DNA of 64,000 nt, from NCBI RefSeq assembly GCF_014699115.1, contig NZ_JACXAD010000013.1, forward strand, positions 1 through 64,000, read 5' to 3'. Shown one piece after another: positions 46,701-53,178 of the stretch (position 1 is its first letter; each line of letters starts with the position of its first letter). This DNA comes from Hymenobacter montanus (GTDB taxonomy: Bacteria > Bacteroidota > Bacteroidia > Cytophagales > Hymenobacteraceae). The notes below the pieces were generated by a model that saw only the letters and a program-made list of their open reading frames with translations, was not told the DNA's origin and ran no database searches. A program made the translations under genes and the position numbers.

Positions 46701-49289
46701 GAACGGCGGGATGTCGAATACCACCGTTGAGTCGTAGACGCCGCCCAATACCCCTTGGTTGCCGAAGTATACGTTGGCTCCGCTCTTGGACTCAAAAGCC
46801 GGGTACTCCCCCTTCTTCTTGCGGCCCGACTTGTTCTTGGGATCATTCAGAAACAGGCGCCCCGTCGAGAAACTACCTTTGTTGGTCAGGGCGTACTCGG
46901 CGCGTTTGCCATTGGGCTTGCCTTTGGCGTCGCGGGCTTCGCTACGAATGACAATGGAATCAATCTTGGCCATGTCGATGTAGAACCCATCGTAATCGAA
47001 CTTGAAGTTGGCGCCCCTAAAGCGCATGGCCGAGGCCAGCACCGCCCCATTGAAGGTAATGTTCCGGTTTTTTCCGATTCGGATAATGGCGCTGTCGGGC
47101 CGCACGAACACGGTAGCGGAGTCATTGGTAAAGTTGAAGCGCTTCACCCCACGCACCAGCAGCTCGTTGGTGTTCAGGTTAAGGACGGCGTTACGATTGG
47201 TACCCGACAAGGATTTGATAGCCAAGTGGTCATAATCTTTCTTATCGCGGGCGGAGGCCACGTAGTGCGCCCCTTTCGGCAGGATGGTTACCTGACCGGT
47301 TTGGGAGTCCCACTGCACATAGCCATCGCGCGCCAGGCCCGCCATGTCGGTGCGCATATTGGGAACCGACGTTTTCAGGTCGCGGGCCAGGTCGCTGACG
47401 TTGAAAGTTTTTATTTTGTCGTGGCTTTGGCTATAGCCCACCAGCATTTGCAGCGGGTGCAGCCGGTTGATGCTCTTCAGCTGCTGATACCGGTTGTTGG
47501 TGAAAAACTCTTTGCTCTCAAAATCGGCCGTTTGCTGGTTTTTCGACGACAGCACCGCGAAGCTGATGGTGGGGCTGCGCAGGTTCCAGATCAAAGACTC
47601 GGTACGAATATCTATCTGGTGATAAGAGTCGCTGTACGGGGTGGTTTTGTATAGTCCTTCCTCGCGGGCGAGCTTCAGTTCCTGCTTGGGTTTTGAGTAT
47701 TTGAGCTGCGTGCCAGGGTGCGTCACCGAATCCTGGCTGCCCTCATAAATGGTGATGGCGGCCCGGCTGGCGGTGATCAGCGTATCGCCCAACACGTAAG
47801 CCCGCGACAAGGCCTTGAACTTGGGCTTGCCATCGAGGCTCACCGTGAGCTTGGACAGCGAGCCGTCTAAAGCCGCGCTCAGCAGCCGCCCGCCCGCCAT
47901 CGAGAGGCCGCCCCGGTACTGAATATTTTCCCCCAGGGTTTTAATGCGGGCGTCGTTGGTGAGCGAGATAAAGCGCGGGTAGCCCGTATCGGCTGCCCCG
48001 GGCTTGCGCCGCACGCTCTTGTAGCTAAGGGCGCCTTTTACAGAGCCCTCCAGGACCGCGGGATACGTCAGCGTGACCGGCTGAGCCGTAAACTCGGGCT
48101 TGCTCATGTCGAAATCGAAGCCGGCTATATCGGCCGTAACCGGGTTGGTGTTGATGGACCACACCAACTGTCCGCCCGAGGCCAGGAATCGGTCAGAATT
48201 AGGAACGGCCGTGCCACTCACTTTTTTCAGGAGCACCGAGTCGCCGGCTGTGCCCATAAATAAGTCGACATCCTTCACCACAATCACCGCCCCGCGCGCC
48301 GGGGGCGCCAAGTATTCATCGTAGGGCAGGGCCGATGGGGTGAACGAAGCCGTGGGCGTCTCAAAGTCGGCAGCGTTGACGGCCGGCGCGGCTTCCTTAG
48401 CGGGCGCCGTGGCTTTAGCCGCCATCGGAGCACCCTTGGCCGCCGGCTTCTTGGCCGGAGCTTTCTTCACGGGGGTTCCCCAGCCGTCGTCGGTGTCGCC
48501 CCAGCCGCCGCCCGAGGGCGATGACCACAAGTCGGCGGTATCCCAGCCACTGCTGGCTTTTTTCTTGGGGGCGGGCTTGGCTGTTTTCGCGGGAGTCTTA
48601 GCGGCCACAGGCTTTTTTGCCGCGGGCTTAGCGGCGGGTAGCGGCTCTTCCTTCGGAGCGGGGGCTCCGAATTCTAGGTTGGAAGTGGGCGCGGCAATGG
48701 GCGAGTAGGCGAACGAAACCGTCCCCCCGATGGCGCGTAGCGTGTTGTAACCCGAGCGGTGGAGGTAGCCCCCGTTCAGGAAGCGGCTGGTGCTGAAGAT
48801 AAATTTCTCGGTCTCCTGGGGCGATTCTTTCTCCAGGGTCTGGCCCAGCACGTCGAGGTACTGGTCCATCTGCTGATCGGTAAGCTTGGCGGAGTTAGCG
48901 CCCCCCAGGACGGACTTGAAGAAGGTTTCAAAGTGAGGCCGGGGCCGAAACCTCTTGGCCAGCATAATTTGCGACAGGGCTACGATGCGGGCCTGCTGAG
49001 AGGCCGTAAGGCGGTTGCTACCCCACAGCTCCTTGAGGCTGCTGCCTACCCCGCGGGCCGCCGCGTTATTGGTGCTGGCCATCATGCCCTGCACATCGAT
49101 GATATACTGAGCCGGGTCGGTCGAAAGCTTGCCCACCTGGTAGCGGGGCGCGGCAGCCGGCGCCGTCCCGTTTCCCCCCGGAGCGGGCGCCTTCGTTGGG
49201 GCTGGCGCTTTCGGCTGCGCCTGAACCGAAGAATAGCTGCCTAGCCCCAGGCTCAGCCACGCAGCAGTAAGGATAATTAATGGTTTCAT
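43764..49289 (-). CDS. Very large exported protein of unknown function
   Basis: 1841 residues with a signal peptide (MKPLIILTAAWLSLGLGSYS ... VQAQ). Residues about 200-330 contain Pro/Ala/Lys-rich linkers with a small SSGWDTADLWSSPSGGGWGD segment. The centre (about 350-1650) is a long beta-rich region with repeated short patterns such as 'RIGKNRNITFNGAV', 'FKFDYDGFYIDMAKIDSI' and 'KGRGRVYNKVMMNSKGLQADG', reminiscent of elongated beta-taco/OstA-like or AsmA-like envelope proteins; this is a resemblance only. The last 150 residues are a Lys/Glu/Pro-rich low-complexity tail ending SDDPFGDS. No membrane anchor at the C-terminus, no T9SS domain seen. Probably a periplasmic or envelope structural protein restricted to Bacteroidota. 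Confidence 0.7.
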   Translation of the reverse strand: MKPLIILTAAWLSLGLGSYSSVQAQPKAPAPTKAPAPGGNGTAPAAAPRYQVGKLSTDPAQYIIDVQGMMASTNNAAARGVGSSLKELWGSNRLTASQQARIVALSQIMLAKRFRPRPHFETFFKSVLGGANSAKLTDQQMDQYLDVLGQTLEKESPQETEKFIFSTSRFLNGGYLHRSGYNTLRAIGGTVSFAYSPIAAPTSNLEFGAPAPKEEPLPAAKPAAKKPVAAKTPAKTAKPAPKKKASSGWDTADLWSSPSGGGWGDTDDGWGTPVKKAPAKKPAAKGAPMAAKATAPAKEAAPAVNAADFETPTASFTPSALPYDEYLAPPARGAVIVVKDVDLFMGTAGDSVLLKKVSGTAVPNSDRFLASGGQLVWSINTNPVTADIAGFDFDMSKPEFTAQPVTLTYPAVLEGSVKGALSYKSVRRKPGAADTGYPRFISLTNDARIKTLGENIQYRGGLSMAGGRLLSAALDGSLSKLTVSLDGKPKFKALSRAYVLGDTLITASRAAITIYEGSQDSVTHPGTQLKYSKPKQELKLAREEGLYKTTPYSDSYHQIDIRTESLIWNLRSPTISFAVLSSKNQQTADFESKEFFTNNRYQQLKSINRLHPLQMLVGYSQSHDKIKTFNVSDLARDLKTSVPNMRTDMAGLARDGYVQWDSQTGQVTILPKGAHYVASARDKKDYDHLAIKSLSGTNRNAVLNLNTNELLVRGVKRFNFTNDSATVFVRPDSAIIRIGKNRNITFNGAVLASAMRFRGANFKFDYDGFYIDMAKIDSIVIRSEARDAKGKPNGKRAEYALTNKGSFSTGRLFLNDPKNKSGRKKKGEYPAFESKSGANVYFGNQGVLGGVYDSTVVFDIPPFRIDSLNYMSQSASGLTGTFRSGGIIPDIATKLTVQEDGAMGFVYNVPKEGFPLYKGRGRVYNKVMMNSKGLQADGTITYQSGTFVSDDFVFYRDSVVTVGKSGTVAAKTAGGVDIPNMTMPPGYMMRWHVRRDSMYLITPRSGEAISLYSSINSKTKAGTAYNFKGTALLTPRNAGGNGRLDGPQSFIKSPEFVFKSDSYSGKRATINVKSAETNKPALTANEVTFDYSLKKGYADFKREEGSTASIDLPYSKFKTTLSGGHWDFKKKQVQLRVAANADSTKSFFYSTNPEQGGLKFKASTGVYDLAQYQMQVGGVPHIATADAWVIPDSGKVSILANGRIQRLKNARVELDSLKKIHKLVKGNIEVLSRMAFAGDAEYTYKMGRDSVALRFSNFEPDPIGPLASISASSGKGSKGFLRRKGNAKEEAVETVAPVKGPPTVATAKITGKFQLTPRIGYRGDLQLNSQRRGFAFVGGEVQLQFGKAHKGGDWVPVKDSIDVKNFTLDLTDAKSADGTPLVTGLFMSDQTQKIYPVYAAAPPSADVPVFKVDGKLRYNDKTGVYSISRTDPSNLNAYEGAALTYTDSTNALTFRGPMTFINSSKDYKMVGSGVGTAKPDSAIYAVDALLAMDITMPPKAIEVMGAELARATKRSPEAQDGSPNERYKLGQFIGDQGVEDYIAHKGKADPLMKLSPKLMHTLVLSKVNLRWNDKKRAWYSVGPIGLAGVGKQPLNALVNGYVEIRREEGADLVEMYLEAGTQAWYYLKYAKNLLLAKSQGETFDTEISSKAKYDYNTATSYGVFLGELADVDAFRSHFEKDYLHKSGKVAALSTAPEPSEELDEVDGKKKKGKGDAATGGGDSTNPAPSPPKKKKKAKANDPFGDGTLDDPLPAPVKKEQAKEKAAPPAAPGADAAPTEPKKAKAKETAPATGDTPNPAQDKKEAERQAKEAEKLKKEEEKKKKDEEKKKKKASDDPFGDS

Positions 49290-49716
49290 ATAGGCTATTG
49301 ATCGGTTAGCTAATCTACATTATTTGTCGGTACAACCCGACAGCCCCGCAGCGGGCTCTATTTTTCAGCTCTCTCCCAGTTCTGGCAACCTCAGTCGCAC
49401 ACCGACAAAACGACGCGGACAGGCCCAGGCTAGCTGCATTTTTAAGGCAAATACCTGGCAGTAAGTATACTGCTCGGCATTGCGCTCAAAAACCCGGTAC
49501 AAGTTAGGCAGAATCAAAAAAGTAACACCGTCAGAATAAGGCTTATATTGGCTTGGCTACTCATTATCAATAATTTTCTAAGCTACATCCTTTTTACCGG
49601 CCTTGTATTATCCCACTCCTAACGGAGGGTCTGATAGTCGGCCTGAGTCGGGGCCTTCATTTCTAGCTGGGCCGGGGCCCTTCGGTGGTGGAGTTCCTAT
49701 TGTGTTACTTCGGGGC
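49290..49716. other. Divergent intergenic region
   Basis: 427 bp between the 1841-residue gene and the oxidoreductase. No gene; an open frame upstream of 49717 is non-coding. No strict consensus promoter seen. Confidence 0.5.
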
Positions 49717-50739
49717 ATGGTTACTGCTCCCATTCGCACGGCCCTGCTCGCATACGGCATGTCGGGCAAGCTTTTTCACGCGCCATTTCTGGCCGCGCAC
49801 CCCGGATTTGATTTATGGGCCGTGGCCGAGCGTACCGCACAGCGTATGCGCCAAGACTACCCCACCGTTCGCAGCTACCCGAGCGTGACCGAGTTACTGG
49901 CCGACCCGGCCGTTGAGCTAGTGGTCCTGAACACGCCCAACAACACCCACTTTGCCCTGGCCCAGCAAGCTCTGGAAGCAGGCAAGCACGTGCTGCTGGA
50001 AAAGCCCGTGGCGTCCTCCGCAGCCCAGCTGCGAGAGTTGCAGGCCCGGGCCCGGGCGGCAAACCGCTGCCTGCTGGCTTATCATAACCGTCGTTGGGAC
50101 AGCGACTTCGAGGCGGTGCGACGCGTAGTGGAAAGCGGGCAGTTGGGCCAGCTTATCGAAGTGCACCTGCGCTTCGACCGCTACAAGCCAGGGCTCAACG
50201 TCAAGAAGTTCAAGGAAGAGCCCGGCCCGGGCAGCGGCCTGCTTTACGATCTGGGCCCCCACCTGCTCGACCAAGCTCTCAGCCTGTTCGGCCAGCCCCT
50301 GGGCAGTTACAAAACGCTGGGCCAGTTCCGCCCCGGCAGCCAGGTCGATGATTTCTTTACCCTGCACCTGCGCTACCCGCGAGGGCTAAACGTATGGCTC
50401 ACCGCCGGCTTGCTAATAGCCGACCCCGGCCCCGCCTACGTGCTGCACGGCACGCTGGGCAGCTATCAAAAACACCGCACCGACCGGCAGGAAGCCCAAC
50501 TGCAGCAAGGGCTGTCGCCCCTGGCCCCCGGGTATGGCCGCGAGGAGCCCGGCCGGGAGGGCCGCCTCACCGTAGCGGCACCCGATGGTTCCCTGACGAC
50601 CACGGCCGACCCAGCCACTCCCGGCAACTACCTGAATTTGTTCGAAGCAGTGTTTCAAACCATTCGCCACGGGGCCCCCTACCCTATCAGCGCAGAGCAC
50701 CTGCTCTGGCAGATGGAGCTACTGGAAGACAAGCCATAA
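49717..50739 (+). CDS. Gfo/Idh/MocA family NAD(P)-dependent oxidoreductase
   Basis: 340 residues from the ATG at 49717. N-terminal Rossmann domain (IRTALLAYGMSGKLFHAPFL), the family EKPVASSAAQ motif that includes the catalytic Lys, and the C-terminal domain with GSGLLYDLGPHLLDQALSLFG, including the active-site Asp and His. These enzymes oxidise or reduce sugars or cyclitols, often on myo-inositol-like substrates; substrate unknown. The C-terminus (LLEDKP) is a few residues shorter than usual. Convergent with the SSS symporter. Confidence 0.9.
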   Translation: MVTAPIRTALLAYGMSGKLFHAPFLAAHPGFDLWAVAERTAQRMRQDYPTVRSYPSVTELLADPAVELVVLNTPNNTHFALAQQALEAGKHVLLEKPVASSAAQLRELQARARAANRCLLAYHNRRWDSDFEAVRRVVESGQLGQLIEVHLRFDRYKPGLNVKKFKEEPGPGSGLLYDLGPHLLDQALSLFGQPLGSYKTLGQFRPGSQVDDFFTLHLRYPRGLNVWLTAGLLIADPGPAYVLHGTLGSYQKHRTDRQEAQLQQGLSPLAPGYGREEPGREGRLTVAAPDGSLTTTADPATPGNYLNLFEAVFQTIRHGAPYPISAEHLLWQMELLEDKP

Positions 50740-50922
50740 TTTTCCTCCCAGCCTCTCCCTAATGAGTAGAGGTTCAGAACTCAGATAATTAATAACTAGG
50801 GTTTTGTCTTGCGTACGATACGACGGCGGGCCTGATGCTCGCCATGGCAGAACGCCTCCAGTCTCCATCGAGGAGCACGGGCGGGTTGTAACGCAATAGC
50901 TGCCTGGCGAAGCTACCAAACT

Positions 50923-51110
50923 CAAGTTGCAGAATAGCCGGGTAGCGGCGACTGGTTGGTAGTAATTAAAAAGGCTAGGTGGTTGAGAGCCGCGTAGCGG
51001 TGACAGATTCGGCGGTTGGCGTTGGCCTCTCACCGCGACGCGGCTCTCATTTGACCTAGGTTACCATGCTCTCCCAACCTACCGCCGCTACCCGGCTATT
51101 CCGCAACGTG
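50923..51110. repeat. 188-bp imperfect palindrome between convergent genes
   Basis: Outer arms AATAGCCGGGTAGCGGCG (50933-50950) pair perfectly with 51083-51100, and inner arms TGAGAGCCGCGTAGCGGTGA (50984-51003) pair with 51030-51049 with one mismatch. The stretches between also show partial complementarity (CTAGGT, GGTTGG). The whole unit folds on itself around a 26-nt centre. Such size suggests a non-autonomous palindromic (REP- or MITE-like) element rather than a simple terminator. No encoded protein. Confidence 0.8.
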
Positions 51111-51138
51111 GGTTAGCAAGGCCGGCTCCCAGTGGCCC

Positions 51139-52821
51139 TTACCAGTAAACGGTGTAAAGCGTAGTGAGCAGGAGTAGGACGATCATGGTGCCAATGGCAA
51201 AGCTGCGGGTAGTTTTGAACATGCTGCGGTCTACTTCCAGGCCATTGGTCTTTACGCCCCGGCTGGTTTCGGCCAGGCTGATGGCCACCATGGCAACTAC
51301 GCAGATCAGGAACACAAAGCCCATCCGGTCGAGGAAGGGAATTTCGTAGACGCCCGCCGCGTTGGGCACCGCGAAGCCCAGGGGCGCCAGGAAGGAAAGG
51401 TCCGCGAAGCCCGGCAGAAACTTGAACAGCACCGATAGCAGAAAGCCGCCAATAGTAGCAAACAGGGCCGCGGTAGACGTCGTTTTCTTCCAGAAAAAGC
51501 CCAGGATAAACATGGCAAAGATGCCCGGCGACACGAAGCCGGTGTACTCCTGAATGTACTGGAACCCCCCTTTTTTGTCGATGCCCAGGTGGGGGGCGAT
51601 GAGTACCCCCAGTATCATCGCCACAACCACCGCAATTTTACCAGTGGTTACCAGCCGTTTTTCCGAAGCTTCCGGGTTAAGCACTTTCTTGTAAACGTCG
51701 AGGGTGAAGATGGTGGCGATGCTGTTGGCTTTGCCGGCCAGCGAGGCTACGACGGCGGCCGTCAGCGCCGCAAACGACAGTCCCTTCAGGCCCACGGGCA
51801 GGATGTTGAGCAGCACGGGATAGGCGCGGTCGGGGTTGAGTTCGCCGTTCTGCATCATCTCGCCGCTGAACACGTTGCTCTTGTAAAGCACGAAGGCCGC
51901 GATACCGGGCAGCACCACAATCACGGGCATGAGCAGCTTGAGAAACGCCGCGAATAGAATGCCCGCCCGCGCCGTGGGCAGGTCGGCCCCCAGGGCGCGC
52001 TGGGTGATGTACTGGTTGCAGCCCCAGTAGTTCAGGTTCACAATCCACATGCCACCGAGTAGCACGGTTAGGCCGGGCAGGTCTATGTAGTTGGGATTAT
52101 CGCGTTGGAAGATCATGTGGAAATGGTCACCGGCGTTCTGGGTCATCAGGTGGAAGCCATTGACCACCCCCGAAGTACCGTAGTGCTCGGCTACCAGGTT
52201 CAGGGCCAGGTAGGTGGTAGCCAGGCCACCCAGGATGAGAAAGAACACCTGAATTACGTCGGTGAAGCCAATTACCTTCATGCCGCCCAGGGTGATGAGC
52301 ACGGCAAAGCCGGCCAGCATGTACATGCAGAAGTTCAGGTTCAGCCCGGCGATGCTGCTGATGGCAATGGCCCCCAGGTAGAGAATCGACGTCAGGTTAA
52401 CCACAACGTAGAGCGCGAGCCAGAACAGCGCCATAATCATGGCCACGGTGCCATTGTAGCGCTGGCTAAGGAACTGCGGCATCGTGAAGATGTGGTTCTT
52501 CAGGTAGACCGGAATGAAGAACACGGCCACCACGATAAGCGTGATGGCGGCCATCCACTCGTAAGTCGCAATGGCCAGGCCCATTTTAAAGCCCGAGCCC
52601 GACATGCCCACGAACTGCTCGGCCGAAATGTTGGAGGCAATGAGCGAGGAGCCGATAGCCCACCACGTCAGGGAGCCTTCGGCCAGGAAATAGTCTTTAG
52701 AATCCCCTTCCATCGTGCCATCGTGGCCGGTTTTGCGGCGGTAGATCCAAACGCCGTAGCCGGCGACAATGATGAAGTAAACGAAGAAAACGATATAGTC
52801 AATCGTTGCGAGCTTGTTCAT
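51139..52821 (-). CDS. Sodium:solute symporter family (SGLT-like) transporter
   Basis: 560 residues with about 14 membrane helices. SSS family signatures: YFLAEGSLTWWAIGSSLIASNISAEQ (Na+/substrate helix TM1), GGMKVIGFTDVIQVFFLILGG, and LSFAALTAAVVASLAGKANSIATIFTLD. The helix pattern resembles vSGLT and Bacteroidota sugar/inositol symporters, so Na+-driven sugar uptake is likely. The adjacent Gfo/Idh/MocA oxidoreductase could handle the same class of substrate, but the two are convergent and cannot form an operon. Confidence 0.92.
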   Translation of the reverse strand: MNKLATIDYIVFFVYFIIVAGYGVWIYRRKTGHDGTMEGDSKDYFLAEGSLTWWAIGSSLIASNISAEQFVGMSGSGFKMGLAIATYEWMAAITLIVVAVFFIPVYLKNHIFTMPQFLSQRYNGTVAMIMALFWLALYVVVNLTSILYLGAIAISSIAGLNLNFCMYMLAGFAVLITLGGMKVIGFTDVIQVFFLILGGLATTYLALNLVAEHYGTSGVVNGFHLMTQNAGDHFHMIFQRDNPNYIDLPGLTVLLGGMWIVNLNYWGCNQYITQRALGADLPTARAGILFAAFLKLLMPVIVVLPGIAAFVLYKSNVFSGEMMQNGELNPDRAYPVLLNILPVGLKGLSFAALTAAVVASLAGKANSIATIFTLDVYKKVLNPEASEKRLVTTGKIAVVVAMILGVLIAPHLGIDKKGGFQYIQEYTGFVSPGIFAMFILGFFWKKTTSTAALFATIGGFLLSVLFKFLPGFADLSFLAPLGFAVPNAAGVYEIPFLDRMGFVFLICVVAMVAISLAETSRGVKTNGLEVDRSMFKTTRSFAIGTMIVLLLLTTLYTVYW

Positions 52822-52966
52822 TGAGCGTATTAGTAGGATGGAAGTTCTGCAGCCAGCCTGAACGCAGGAGTGCGCGGTAGCGGCGAGGCTATGGGAAAGT
52901 AATGTTCCGGTAAAAAAACCGCTTCTGAAAGGAAAATCTTTGATTTCGCCCCAGAATTGCTTTCGA

Positions 52967-53033
52967 CCCCGACGATGAGGGGAGTTATCCTCAACCGTAG
53001 CGCCAGCCTCCGGGGTCCGCTAAATCGTCGGGG
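52967..53033. repeat. Inverted repeat upstream of the SSS symporter
   Basis: CCCCGACGAT (52967-52976) is complementary to ATCGTCGGGG (53024-53033), with a smaller nested GAGGGG-AGTTAT-CCTC hairpin. It lies about 150-210 bp before the symporter start and could be a structured 5' leader. Confidence 0.55.
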
Positions 53034-53096
53034 CCAACGCTCCAAGGCGAGGGCAACATCCCCCTGGTATCTCGTCAATCAGAGCAGTTCTCGCAA

Positions 53097-53174
53097 AGGA
53101 ATTAAAAATTAAAAATGAAGAATTAAAAATTGACCAGCCGATTTTTAATTCTTCATTTTTAATTTTTAATTCCT
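53097..53174. terminator. Perfect AT-rich 34-bp inverted repeat, terminator of MG2/plug gene
   Basis: Arms 53097-53130 and 53141-53174 are perfectly complementary (AGGAATTAAAAATTAAAAAT ... to its mirror), loop TGACCAGCCG. It begins 4 bp after the stop of the plug-domain gene on the minus strand. The arms themselves consist of short A/T repeats (ATTAAAAAT), so it differs strongly from the GC-rich terminators elsewhere. Confidence 0.8.
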
Positions 53175-53178
53175 GAAG

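Noticed and set aside
46755..47654. 299-codon plus-strand open frame within the 1841-residue gene
   Set aside because: Low-information composition and antisense to a continuous exported protein with signal peptide.
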